Of a stretch of 64,000 bases of DNA, positions 24,762 to 33,153 are shown piece by piece. The DNA lies in the NCBI RefSeq assembly GCF_004402695.1, contig NZ_SOFL01000047.1, forward strand, positions 1-64,000. Direction: 5' to 3'. Position 1 is the stretch's first letter, and each line of letters begins with the position of its first letter. The DNA is from Cryobacterium adonitolivorans. GTDB lineage: Bacteria > Actinomycetota > Actinomycetes > Actinomycetales > Microbacteriaceae. Under the pieces are notes generated by a model, which saw only the letters and a program-made list of their open reading frames with translations, was not told the DNA's origin and ran no database searches. A program made the translations under genes and the position numbers.

Positions 24762-26192
24762 TCAGGCGGCCCTCACCTTAGGGCTCTTCGCGTTCGCATG
24801 TTCCCAGTTGGCCTGCCGACCGAGGGTGATGTCGATGATGCCCTTGACGTAGACCACGTTCAGGAACATGTCGAAACAGAGTTCGGGGAACACGGTGAGC
24901 GCGAGCAACCGGGCCCGCCACCCGCCCTCCCACACGGTGACGACGCGTTCTGCGACGAAGATCGAGCCGAGGCCGAGCCAGAACGGGAACCAAACCCAGG
25001 TGCTCACGGCGAGCAGGGTGACCAGGATCAAGGTCAGGAACGAGGTCAGGGCGATGACGCTGTAGCCGATGCCGAGCTGTTGTGCCCAGTAGCGCAGCGT
25101 CGCGGGGGTTAGACCGTACGCGCCGATGTTCTCCAGGGCGCCGCGTTGCCAGCGCAGGCGCTGCTGCCAGAGGGCGGGCAGGGTCGGCATCAGCTCAGTC
25201 ACTACGGTGCACTGTGCGGGGGAGGTTATTAGGGCGCCGAGCGATTTCAGTGCGATGGTGAGCTCGTTGTCCTCGGTGAGCGCGTGCGTGTCGTAGACAT
25301 CGCCGTGGACGCCCGGGAGGGTGAGAGCGCGATTCTCAGCGACGGAACGCAACGCGAAGGGCCGGAACATCGAAGCCGTGCCGGTGAGCACGAAGACGCG
25401 GCCGCGCCGCCGGGCTAGTTCCCGGGAGTAACGCACATACTCATTGCGCTGGAGCAGACCGATCAGGCCGAACCCCGGCTCGCCGTAGAAGAGGCCGCCG
25501 ATCGCCATCAAGGCGCGATCGCTCGTGAAACGGGCGACGGCCGCGGCGAGGAACCCATCATCGAGCGCGGTGTCCGCGTCCATGACCATGATCACGTCGT
25601 TGTCGAGCTGTCCCGGCAGCACCCGACTGAGTACCTGGTTCAGGGCACCGGCCTTCTTCTTGCTGTTGTTCACGGATTCGAAGACCTCGACGCCGTACGC
25701 GCGGGCGATGGCGATGGTGTTGTCTGTGCAGTTGTCGGCGACGACGATCACTCGCTCCGGCCTGTGCGACTGGGCGAAGAGCGAGGCCAGGGTCACCGGC
25801 AGCGAGAGCTCCTCGTTGTGCGCGGGGATCAGCACGGTCACCGTCACGGGTCCGGTGAAAACACCCCCGTTCCGGGCCATCACGATTTTCGGCGCGAGCG
25901 GGTTACGGCTCGCGTTCGAGGAACGGCGCGACGTGTTCGTCGCCCGGTGTTCGAGCAGCGCGATGCCGGCGGCGAAAAGCACGGCGAGGGCGATGGCCCC
26001 GAGGATCGCCCGGAGCGCTGGTGCGCTCGGATCGTAGAAAATAGGGAGCATACCGAAGATCAGGTACGGGAAGGGGGCTGCACCGGCCGTCGGATTCCCG
26101 GCTGCGACTATGAACCACAACAGGCCAGCCGCGCTCGTGGATAGACCCGCGATGACGAGACCGACTGATCGTCCCGGTGCCTGTGCCCCCAT
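24762..26192 (-). CDS. Membrane glycosyltransferase family 2, N-acetylglucosaminyltransferase-like
   Basis: A 476-residue polymer synthase. Two N-terminal helices precede a GT-A domain (about 115-350), with three C-terminal helices after it. The GT-A domain has LIPAHNEE, VVADNCTDNT, MDADTALD (DxD), LTEDNELT (catalytic TED) and QQRLRWQRG. TED with QRxRW is typical of PgaC/NodC/hyaluronan-type synthases that build beta-linked amino-sugar polymers. With the GH18-like neighbour, which has chitin-binding-type modules, a poly-N-acetylglucosamine-like product is plausible. The small membrane protein follows 5 bp downstream. Confidence 0.88.
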   Translation of the reverse strand: MGAQAPGRSVGLVIAGLSTSAAGLLWFIVAAGNPTAGAAPFPYLIFGMLPIFYDPSAPALRAILGAIALAVLFAAGIALLEHRATNTSRRSSNASRNPLAPKIVMARNGGVFTGPVTVTVLIPAHNEELSLPVTLASLFAQSHRPERVIVVADNCTDNTIAIARAYGVEVFESVNNSKKKAGALNQVLSRVLPGQLDNDVIMVMDADTALDDGFLAAAVARFTSDRALMAIGGLFYGEPGFGLIGLLQRNEYVRYSRELARRRGRVFVLTGTASMFRPFALRSVAENRALTLPGVHGDVYDTHALTEDNELTIALKSLGALITSPAQCTVVTELMPTLPALWQQRLRWQRGALENIGAYGLTPATLRYWAQQLGIGYSVIALTSFLTLILVTLLAVSTWVWFPFWLGLGSIFVAERVVTVWEGGWRARLLALTVFPELCFDMFLNVVYVKGIIDITLGRQANWEHANAKSPKVRAA

Positions 26193-26277
26193 ACATCAGA
26201 TCGTATCGGCTCGGGGAGGCCGATTGTGCGGAACGGTGGCTGTTGAAATGCCTAGTTCAACAGGCGGTTTCCCACCC

Positions 26278-26304
26278 ACGCCGGCGGAGATCACCGCGCT
26301 GCTC
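26278..26304 (+). repeat. 27-bp direct repeat, copy 2 (relic of a GH18-like 3' end)
   Basis: It matches 24399-24425 at 26 of 27 bases and still encodes TPAEITALL, but no domain precedes it. It looks like the remnant of a duplicated gene end or of a rearrangement. The surrounding 26193-26346 holds no gene. Confidence 0.6.
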
Positions 26305-26346
26305 GACCAGCCGGCAGCCCGGCAGCCCGGGCGCCGGCGACACGTC

Positions 26347-27276
26347 CTACGGCAGGATGACGAGCTTGCCGCGCGCGCCGGACTCGAAGTCGTCGAAGGC
26401 CTCGGCCACGTCGGCGAGGGCGTAGCTGCCCTGCACGGTCACGGAGGTGCGGCCGGCGGCGAGGCTCTCGGCCAGGCGGGTCAGCACCTCGGTGGTGGGA
26501 TCGGCGTGGATGGGCACCACGGTCACGGTGTCGCTGGCGAGCTGGTCGGGCGAGCCGATCAGGGTGGAGACGAGACGACCGCCTGCACGGAGCGCCGGCA
26601 GCACGGTGGCCGCGTCGCCGGCGAAGTGCAGCACCACGTCGACGCCGTCGGGGTGGGCGGCGAGTACGGCCTTGCTGAGGTTCTGGGTGTGGTCAACGAC
26701 CTCGCTGGCGCCGAGCAGGCGCACCTGGGCGATGCCGAGGGCGGTGCGGGCGGTGGCGATCACGGTGGCACCGGCCGCGGCGGCGAGCTGCAGGGCCTGG
26801 TTGCCGACACCGCCGGTGGCGCCGACGATCAGCACGGTGCTGCCGGGGGTGAGCTCGGCGGCATCCATGGCGGCCTGCGCTGCCGTTCCCGCCAGCCCGA
26901 GGGCGGCGGCGCGCGCGAAGTCGACCTGGTCCGGCAGCTTCGCCAGGCCCGTCGCGGTGGGCACGACCACGAACTCGCCGAACGAGCCATCGCCCAGGTA
27001 GGCCTTGGTGACGACGCCGAAGACCCGGTCGCCCACGGCGTAGGTCGTGACGTCGTCGCCGACGGCATCCACGATCCCCGCGAAATCCTTGCCCAGCACC
27101 ACCGGGAACCGGTGCTCCATCAGGCCGTCGAGGTGACCGGCGGCCACGGCCAGGTCGATCCCGTTGACGGATGCCGCGTGCACGCGCACGCGCACCTCTC
27201 CCGCGGAAGGCTGGGGGGTGTCGATCTCGCGCAGTTCGAGGGCGGAGCCGAACTCGGGCAGGGTGATGACGCGCAT
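26347..27276 (-). CDS. NADP-dependent zinc-independent oxidoreductase (quinone reductase-like MDR)
   Basis: A 309-residue medium-chain reductase. The catalytic domain is N-terminal (VVLGKDFAGIVDAVG, DRVFGV) and the Rossmann fold has GATGGVGNQALQLA. The zinc ligands of alcohol dehydrogenases are absent, so it is a quinone oxidoreductase/enoyl reductase type. ATG 27276 has AGGAG about 8 bp upstream, so the longer frame is not used. It is a single gene, divergent from the M13 peptidase. The substrate is unknown. Confidence 0.88.
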   Translation of the reverse strand: MRVITLPEFGSALELREIDTPQPSAGEVRVRVHAASVNGIDLAVAAGHLDGLMEHRFPVVLGKDFAGIVDAVGDDVTTYAVGDRVFGVVTKAYLGDGSFGEFVVVPTATGLAKLPDQVDFARAAALGLAGTAAQAAMDAAELTPGSTVLIVGATGGVGNQALQLAAAAGATVIATARTALGIAQVRLLGASEVVDHTQNLSKAVLAAHPDGVDVVLHFAGDAATVLPALRAGGRLVSTLIGSPDQLASDTVTVVPIHADPTTEVLTRLAESLAAGRTSVTVQGSYALADVAEAFDDFESGARGKLVILP

Positions 27277-27343
27277 GGGGATCTCCTGGGTCAGGGGCGA
27301 CCCGTGTGGAGCGCCGTTGTGCTTATGCTCCCACGCCGACCAC

Positions 27344-27391
27344 ATCCCCCACCACGGCCCATGGTCCTACGCCCACCGCATCCCCCACCAC
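27344..27391. repeat. Direct repeat ATCCCCCACCAC x2 in a divergent promoter region
   Basis: Two identical 12-bp copies (27344-27355 and 27380-27391), 36 bp apart, lie between the oxidoreductase and the peptidase starts. They could be operator half-sites; nothing else supports this. Confidence 0.35.
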
Positions 27392-27417
27392 TTCTCAGTG
27401 AGGTTTAGGCTGGGGCG

Positions 27418-29382
27418 ATGACTGATCAGGCGACTGCATCCGGAATCGACACCGACGAACTCGACCAGGGCGTGCGCCCGCAGGACGACCTCTTCCGCCA
27501 CGTGAACGGCAAGTGGATCGCCCGCACCGAGATCCCTAACGACAAGGCCCGCTGGGGCTCGTTCTACCTGCTCGCCGAAGAGGCCGAGAAGGCCGTGCGG
27601 GCGATCATCCTTGAGGCCCAGACCGCCGAAGAGGGCACGGAGGAGCGCAAGTTCGGCGACCTCTACGCCAGCTTCATGGACGAGGAACGCATCGAGCAGC
27701 TCGGTGCCACTCCGCTCGCGGCCGACCTGGCTACCGTGGACGGAATCAGCTCGGTGCCGGTGTTCCTGGCCACCCTCGGCCGCCTCGAGCGGGCCGGCGT
27801 TTCGGGCACCTTCCAGCTCTTCGTCGACAACGACCCGGGCAACCCAGAGCGCTACCTGGTTTTTGTCGAGCAGGCCGGCCTGGGCCTGCCGGACGAGTCT
27901 TATTACCGCGACGAGAGGTTCGCCGGTGTGCGGGAGGCCTACCTTTCCTTCGTCGAACGGATGCTCACTCTTGCCGGCATCGACGATGCGCCGACGCGCG
28001 CCGGGCGCATCTTCGCCCTGGAAACCGAACTCGCCAGCCACCACTGGGACAACGTGCGCACCCGCGACAGCGAGAAGACCTACAACCTCAAGACCTGGGA
28101 CCAGCTTTCCGCGCTCGCCGCGGGCGCCGACCTCGACCTGTGGCTGCAGGGCCTGGATGCCCCGGCCGTGGCCTTCGAAGAGGTCGTCGTGCGCCAGCCG
28201 AGCTTTGTGGTCGGCCTGGCCGAGATGCTCACCGACGACCGGCTCGACGCCTGGCGGGACTGGCTGCGATGGCAGGTCATCCGCTCGAGCGCCTCGTGCC
28301 TGTCGAGCGGCTTCGTCGAGGCGAACTTCGACTTCTACGGCCGCACCCTCACCGGCACCCCGCAGATCCGCGCCCGCTGGAAGCGCGGCGTCGCGCTTGT
28401 GGAGGGCGCGCTCGGCGAGGCCGTCGGCCGCATCTACGTTGACCGGCACTTCTCGCCCGACGCCAAGACCAGCATGGACGTGCTCGTCGGCCACCTCGTC
28501 GAGGCCTACCGGGGCAGCATCACGGGCCTGGACTGGATGACTCAGGAGACCCGCGACAGGGCCCTGGAGAAGCTGGACAAGTTCACCCCCAAGATCGGTT
28601 ATCCGATGAAGTGGCGCGACTACTCCAGCCTGGCCATCGAGCCCGGCGACCTGATCAAGAACGTGCGCGCCACCGGCGAGTTCGAGTTCCACCGCGAGCT
28701 GGGAAAAATCGGCAACCCTCTGGACCGCGACGAATGGTTCATGACCCCGCAGACCATCAACGCCTATTACAACCCGGGCTTCAACGAGATCGTCTTCCCC
28801 GCGGCCATCCTGCAGGTGCCGTTCTTCGACGTGAATCGGGACGCGGCGGCCAACTACGGAGCGATCGGCGCGGTCATCGGCCACGAGATCGGCCACGGCT
28901 TCGACGACCAGGGCTCCAAGTACGACGGCGACGGCCGGCTCACCGACTGGTGGACCGAGGCCGACAAGGCCGCGTTCGAGCAGCGCACGGCATCGCTCAT
29001 CGAGCAGTACGACGCTCTCCACCCGGCGCAGGTGCCCGACCACCACGTCAACGGCGCCCTCACCATCGGTGAGAACATCGGCGACCTCGGCGGCCTCTCG
29101 ATCGCCTGGAAGGCATACCTGCTCTCCCTCCAGGGCGACGAGCCGCCCGTCATCGACGGGCTTACCGGTGCGCAGCGGTTCTTCCTCTCCTGGGCGCAGG
29201 CATGGCAGATGAAGATGCGCGACGAGGAGGCCGTCCGGCTGCTCGCGATCGACCCGCACTCGCCCAACGAGTTCCGCTGCAACCAGATCGTGCGTAACAT
29301 CGACGAGTACTACACGGCGTTCGGCGTGACCGAAACGGATGCCGCGTGGCTCGCCCCTGAGAAGCGCGTCACGATCTGGTAG
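27418..29382 (+). CDS. M13-family metallopeptidase (neprilysin/PepO-like)
   Basis: A 654-residue zinc endopeptidase. The N-terminal PeptidaseM13_N domain begins DLFRHVNGKWI. The catalytic part has GHEIGHGFDDQG (His489, Glu490, His493) and ENIGDLGG with the third ligand Glu552 and Asp556; VNGALT precedes it. All catalytic residues are intact. There is no signal peptide, so it acts in the cytoplasm on small peptides, as other actinobacterial PepO proteins do. The length is typical (about 630-660). Confidence 0.95.
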   Translation: MTDQATASGIDTDELDQGVRPQDDLFRHVNGKWIARTEIPNDKARWGSFYLLAEEAEKAVRAIILEAQTAEEGTEERKFGDLYASFMDEERIEQLGATPLAADLATVDGISSVPVFLATLGRLERAGVSGTFQLFVDNDPGNPERYLVFVEQAGLGLPDESYYRDERFAGVREAYLSFVERMLTLAGIDDAPTRAGRIFALETELASHHWDNVRTRDSEKTYNLKTWDQLSALAAGADLDLWLQGLDAPAVAFEEVVVRQPSFVVGLAEMLTDDRLDAWRDWLRWQVIRSSASCLSSGFVEANFDFYGRTLTGTPQIRARWKRGVALVEGALGEAVGRIYVDRHFSPDAKTSMDVLVGHLVEAYRGSITGLDWMTQETRDRALEKLDKFTPKIGYPMKWRDYSSLAIEPGDLIKNVRATGEFEFHRELGKIGNPLDRDEWFMTPQTINAYYNPGFNEIVFPAAILQVPFFDVNRDAAANYGAIGAVIGHEIGHGFDDQGSKYDGDGRLTDWWTEADKAAFEQRTASLIEQYDALHPAQVPDHHVNGALTIGENIGDLGGLSIAWKAYLLSLQGDEPPVIDGLTGAQRFFLSWAQAWQMKMRDEEAVRLLAIDPHSPNEFRCNQIVRNIDEYYTAFGVTETDAAWLAPEKRVTIW

Positions 29383-29464
29383 CGGTCGGGTCCGGCCCCG
29401 CAACCCGTGGGTTAGGGTATTCGCGGGGACTTCGCAGTACCGATAGCCAGAGGACAACGCCGTA

Positions 29465-30373
29465 GTGGTCGCGCCAGCACAGGAATCCGAACGCCGGTCC
29501 AGGCACGCCCTCCAACGCGGCGGCAAACACCGGGAATCCTCGGTGCCGTCCAGCTTCGAACGCGGCTTCCAATCGCTCGGTGAGCTCGCCATGGGCGGCG
29601 CGCAGGTGTCCGCGCGGGCGACCGACCTGGCCACCGGCAGGGTGCTGTTCTCCGTCGATGACCACGTCGTCATGCCCACCGCCGGCATCGGCACGGTGCT
29701 GCTGCTGATCGAGGTGGCCTCGCGGCTGCGCGACGCCGACTTCGGTGCGTACACGATCCTCGACCGCTCGGTGCGCGACTCGGTCGACGGCTCCGGACTC
29801 TGGCAGCACCTGCAGGTGCCATCGCTGCCCGTCGCCGACCTCGCCGCACTCGTGGGCGCCACCAACGACAACCTGGCCACCAACGTGCTGCTGCGCGCCG
29901 TGGGCCTGGAGGCCGTGCGCCGTCGCACCGAGGACCTCGGCCTGAGCGGCACCGGCCTGCTCGACCTCGTCCGCGACTCACGCGGCCCCGACGATGCCCC
30001 CAATCTGTCGGTGGGCAGCGCCCGCGAGCTCACCTGGCTGTTCACGGCCCTGGCACGCGGCGAGATCCTCGACGACGAGGGCAGCGAACGGGTGCTCGGC
30101 TGGCTGTCGCTGAACTCCGACCTGTCGATGGTGGCCAGCGCGTTCGGCTTCGAACCGCACGCCCACCGGTCGGCGTCCCACGGGGTCCTGCTGGTGAACT
30201 CGACAGGCACCGACAACGGGGTGCGCAGCGAGGTGGGCGTGCTGCGCGGACCGCGCGCCGGCGTCGCCTATGCCGTGTCGATCTTCTTCGAGGACCACAC
30301 ACTCTCCTCCCGCCTCTCGGTGCTGGACGGCATGCGCGCGGTCGGCCTGGACCTACTCGAATACGTGCACTGA
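29465..30373 (+). CDS. Class-A beta-lactamase-fold protein with lost catalytic residues
   Basis: A 302-residue protein that aligns in order with class A beta-lactamases. It has a DLATGRVLFSVDD strand pair, the helix-2 region PTAGIGTVLLL where active enzymes have S-x-x-K, GATNDNLATN where they have SDN, and NSTGTDNG where they have KTG. The nucleophile Ser and the general-base Lys are both missing, as is the Lys of KTG. It has no signal peptide, so it is probably cytoplasmic and non-hydrolytic, perhaps a binding or regulatory protein. GTG 29465 is used, with AGAGGA about 10 bp upstream. Confidence 0.75.
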   Translation: MVAPAQESERRSRHALQRGGKHRESSVPSSFERGFQSLGELAMGGAQVSARATDLATGRVLFSVDDHVVMPTAGIGTVLLLIEVASRLRDADFGAYTILDRSVRDSVDGSGLWQHLQVPSLPVADLAALVGATNDNLATNVLLRAVGLEAVRRRTEDLGLSGTGLLDLVRDSRGPDDAPNLSVGSARELTWLFTALARGEILDDEGSERVLGWLSLNSDLSMVASAFGFEPHAHRSASHGVLLVNSTGTDNGVRSEVGVLRGPRAGVAYAVSIFFEDHTLSSRLSVLDGMRAVGLDLLEYVH

Positions 30374-30377
30374 CCCC

Positions 30378-30440
30378 CCGCGAACTGTGAGCTAAGCCCC
30401 GAAAGACTCGAGTTTTCGGGGCTTTTCTCACGGCTCGCGG
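30378..30440. repeat. Family B intergenic palindrome, copy 2
   Basis: A long hairpin: CCGCGAACTGTGAGCTAAGC through GCCCCGAAA pairs with TTTTCGGGGC and TCTCACGGCTCGCGG, leaving a short centre. It lies between convergent genes and supplies the last codons and the TGA stop of the YdeI-type gene. It could also terminate transcription from both sides. Confidence 0.85.
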
Positions 30441-31012
30441 CGCTGGTGGGCGCGCTCGTTGCGCGCGGCCGCCTCTGCCGTCTCCCTGATGCGCGCGGAC
30501 CGGGTTGCGGGGCGCTTCGCCTGCACGATCCACTCCAGGATGGCGCGGCGCGGGGAGCGCGGGAACGCGTCCCAGTTCGCATGGGCACCCTCGTAGCCGG
30601 CCAGGGCCGCGGCCAGGTCGGGCGGCACGATCAGGTCCTCGACCTCGTCGAGCCGGGTCCAGGAGCCGTCGGCCTCGGCGGAGCGCACGGCTGCCTCACC
30701 GGCGTCCCGCATCAGCCCGTCGGCGCGGAGCCGCTCGATGCGCTGCTTGTTGGGCCTGGACCACGAGCTGCCGGGCCGGCGGGGCGCGAAGTAGAGCATG
30801 GTGCGCCTGTCGTCGACCTTGCCGCCCTTGCTGTCGACCCAGCCGACGGCAAGGGCCTCGAGGACCGCATCCTCATAACCGAGCACCGGCATCCCGGAGC
30901 CCTGGCGCCAGGTGACCAGCCACACTCCGGTCCTCTGTGTGTGGTTCTCCGCCAGCCAGGCCCGCCACGCGGCCCGGTCCTCGGGGTGCACCCGTTCGGC
31001 TTCATCGCTCAC
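30428..31012 (-). CDS. YdeI/OmdA-family protein
   Basis: About 194 residues with the features of the YdeI or OmpD-associated (OmdA) family: WVDSKGGKVDDRRTMLYFAPRRPGS near the middle, NKQRIERLRADGLM, and a C-terminal segment WDAFPRSPRRAILEWIVQAKRPATRSARI, as in many YdeI proteins. The function is poorly known; some members are linked to bacteriocin or polymyxin tolerance. GTG 31012 fits the start of the domain. The stop codon lies inside family B palindrome copy 2, and its start is only 15 bp from copy 3. Confidence 0.85.
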   Translation of the reverse strand: MSDEAERVHPEDRAAWRAWLAENHTQRTGVWLVTWRQGSGMPVLGYEDAVLEALAVGWVDSKGGKVDDRRTMLYFAPRRPGSSWSRPNKQRIERLRADGLMRDAGEAAVRSAEADGSWTRLDEVEDLIVPPDLAAALAGYEGAHANWDAFPRSPRRAILEWIVQAKRPATRSARIRETAEAAARNERAHQRREP

Positions 31013-31027
31013 GCCGCCACCATAGCC

Positions 31028-31088
31028 CGCGAGCCGTGAGCTGAACCCCGAAGAACGCGTGTTCTCGGTGCCCAGGTCACGGCTCGCG
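31028..31088. repeat. Family B palindrome, copy 3, between two divergent start codons
   Basis: The arms CGCGAGCCGTGAG and a matching TCACGGCTCGCG are intact; the centre is more diverged (CTGAACCCCG...CGGTGCCCAGG). It fills nearly all of the 90 bp between the YdeI-type and CodB starts, leaving about 15 bp on each side. Confidence 0.8.
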
Positions 31089-31102
31089 AGTAGTCTCGTC
31101 GC

Positions 31103-32596
31103 ATGAGCGAGCAGACCACCGCGCTGAGCGTGGAGCGTAACGGCATCAACTCGATCGACCAGAGCGAGCACAGGGGGCATCCGCGGGATCTGTTCTGGCC
31201 GTGGTTCGCGGCCAATGTGTCGGTGCTCGGGGTGAGCTACGGGTCGTTCCTGCTCGGCTTCGGCATTTCGTTCTGGCAGGCCACCCTCGTGGGCCTGACG
31301 GGCATCGTGGTGTCTTTCCTGTTCTGCGGCTTCATCGCCCTGGCCGGCAAGCGCGGGCACGCGCCCACCATGACGCTGAGCCGGGCCGCCTTCGGCGTCA
31401 ACGGCAACCGGGTCCCCTCGGCGATCTCCTGGCTGCTCACCGTGGGCTGGGAGACCGTGCTCGCCTCGCTGGCCGTGCTGGCAACGGCCACGGTCTTCCG
31501 GGAACTCGGTTGGGAGGGCGGTGATGTGACCAAGGTCGTCGCGCTCATCGTGGTGGCCGCCCTGATCGTGGCCGGCGGCATCATCGGCTTCGACTTCATC
31601 ATGAAGCTGCAGATGTGGATCACCATCGTCACGGGCGTGCTCACCGTGGTCTACATCGTGCTCACCTTCAACCAGATCGACGGCGCCACCCTCGCCGCAA
31701 TCCCGCCCGGCGGGGCCCCTCAAGTAGTCGGCGCGCTGGTGTTCATGATGACCGGCTTCGGCCTGGGCTGGGTGAACGCGGCCGCCGACTACTCCCGATA
31801 CCTGCCCCGGTCGGCGTCCAGCGCCGGCGTGGTCGGCTGGACCACCTTCGGCGCCTCGCTGGCCCCCATCATCCTGCTCCTGTTCGGCCTGCTGCTGGCC
31901 GGCTCGTCACCCGAACTCAGCGCGGCCATCGCGATCGACCCGATCGGCGCGCTGACCACCATCCTGCCGGTCTGGTTCCTCATCCCTTTCGCACTCACGG
32001 CGGTGCTCGGCCTGGTCGGTGGCGCGGTGCTCGACATCTACTCCTCCGGCCTGGCCTTGCTCAGCACCGGCCTGCGGGTGCCCCGGTTCGTGGCCGCCGG
32101 CATCGACGGGGTGCTCATGGTGCTCGGCTCGATCTACGTGGTGTTCTTCGCGGCCGACTTCCTCGGCCCGTTCCAGGGCTTCCTGATCACCCTGGGCGTG
32201 CCCGTCGCAGCCTGGTGCGGCATCATCATGGCCGATGTGCTGATGCGTCGCACCGGCTACGCGGCCAAGGACCTCTTCGACCCCGCCGGCCGGTACGGCA
32301 ACGTGCGGGTCCTCGCTATCGTGCTCATCGCGCTGGGCTCGGCCATCGGCTGGGGCATGGTCACCAACGGCTTCGCCGGCTGGCTGGCCTGGCAGGGCTA
32401 CCTGCTCGAACCGTTCGGCCTGGGCGGCCGCGAGGGCGACTGGGCGTACGCGAACCTCGGTGTGCTGGTGGCCCTGGTGATCGGCTTCGGCGGCACCCTG
32501 CTCTTCGGCCGGGGCACCGTGCGCCGCCAGGAGGCGCTGTCGCTGGCCGACGGTGACCACCTGACCGAGGAGCAGGACCTCGCGGCCCGCCCATGA
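31103..32596 (+). CDS. Nucleobase:cation symporter-1 (cytosine permease-like)
   Basis: A 497-residue NCS1-family permease with 12 membrane helices: WFAANVSVLGVSYGSFLLG in helix 1, LSRAAFGVNGNRVPS, GLGWVNAAADYSRYLPRSAS and the LGxxLDIYSSGLALL-type helix 8 region. The family imports cytosine, purines, hydantoins or related ring compounds. A TAGTCT -10-like hexamer (31091-31096) just before the ATG suggests a leaderless message. Its stop overlaps the next start by 4 bp, opening a four-gene operon. The substrate is inferred from the downstream enzymes to be a nucleobase- or nucleoside-like compound. Confidence 0.88.
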   Translation: MSEQTTALSVERNGINSIDQSEHRGHPRDLFWPWFAANVSVLGVSYGSFLLGFGISFWQATLVGLTGIVVSFLFCGFIALAGKRGHAPTMTLSRAAFGVNGNRVPSAISWLLTVGWETVLASLAVLATATVFRELGWEGGDVTKVVALIVVAALIVAGGIIGFDFIMKLQMWITIVTGVLTVVYIVLTFNQIDGATLAAIPPGGAPQVVGALVFMMTGFGLGWVNAAADYSRYLPRSASSAGVVGWTTFGASLAPIILLLFGLLLAGSSPELSAAIAIDPIGALTTILPVWFLIPFALTAVLGLVGGAVLDIYSSGLALLSTGLRVPRFVAAGIDGVLMVLGSIYVVFFAADFLGPFQGFLITLGVPVAAWCGIIMADVLMRRTGYAAKDLFDPAGRYGNVRVLAIVLIALGSAIGWGMVTNGFAGWLAWQGYLLEPFGLGGREGDWAYANLGVLVALVIGFGGTLLFGRGTVRRQEALSLADGDHLTEEQDLAARP

Positions 32597-33153
32597 GCAC
32601 CGGGTCCTGGTTGGTGCTCGTCGACCTGCAACGCATCTTCGGCGAACCGGCGAGCGAGTGGTTCACACCGCGGTTCGACGAGGCGGCGGCCGGCGCCGTG
32701 CGCCTCCGTGAGATCTTCCCTGGCCGCACCGCGCTGACCAGGTTCGTCGCGCCGACCGAGCCGACGGGCGCCTGGGTGCCGTACTACCAGCAGTGGCCGT
32801 TCGCGCTGGATCCCGCCAATGCCGCTCTCTACGACCTGGTTCCGGCGCTGCCGCCCGGCGACGCCGTGCTCATCGACCGGCCCAGTTTCGGCAAGTGGGA
32901 CGCCGCGACCCGCGCCGCCCTCGGCGACACCCGCGACATCGTGCTCGCCGGGGTCTCCACGGATTGCTGCGTGCTGTCAACGGCCCTCGCCGCCGCCGAC
33001 GACGGCGTGCGGGTGCGCGTGGTGGCGGACGCCTGCGCCGGCCTCAGCGACACCGACCACCAACGCGCCCTCGGCGTGATGGCGCTGTACGCACCGCTGA
33101 TCGAGATCACCACCGTCGAGGCGATCCTGGCCGAGCGCGGGCTCGCCAGGTGA
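32593..33153 (+). CDS. Isochorismatase-family cysteine hydrolase
   Basis: A 186-residue alpha/beta hydrolase with the family triad: Asp11 in LVLVDLQ, Lys101 in RPSFGKWD and Cys126 in VSTDCCVLSTALAAADDG. This group includes nicotinamidases, ureidoacrylate amidohydrolases and N-carbamoyl hydrolases; the metal-binding residues of nicotinamidases (D-x-H-x-H) are not evident. It acts in the cytoplasm. ATG overlaps the permease stop, and its own stop overlaps the next GTG (GTGA). An amide or carbamoyl product of a nucleobase is a plausible substrate. Confidence 0.87.
   Translation: MSTGSWLVLVDLQRIFGEPASEWFTPRFDEAAAGAVRLREIFPGRTALTRFVAPTEPTGAWVPYYQQWPFALDPANAALYDLVPALPPGDAVLIDRPSFGKWDAATRAALGDTRDIVLAGVSTDCCVLSTALAAADDGVRVRVVADACAGLSDTDHQRALGVMALYAPLIEITTVEAILAERGLAR

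Noticed and set aside
27367-30216. 949-codon minus-strand frame across the peptidase and beta-lactamase-like genes
   Set aside because: It is antisense to two genes with strong protein homology, and its translation has no recognisable domain.
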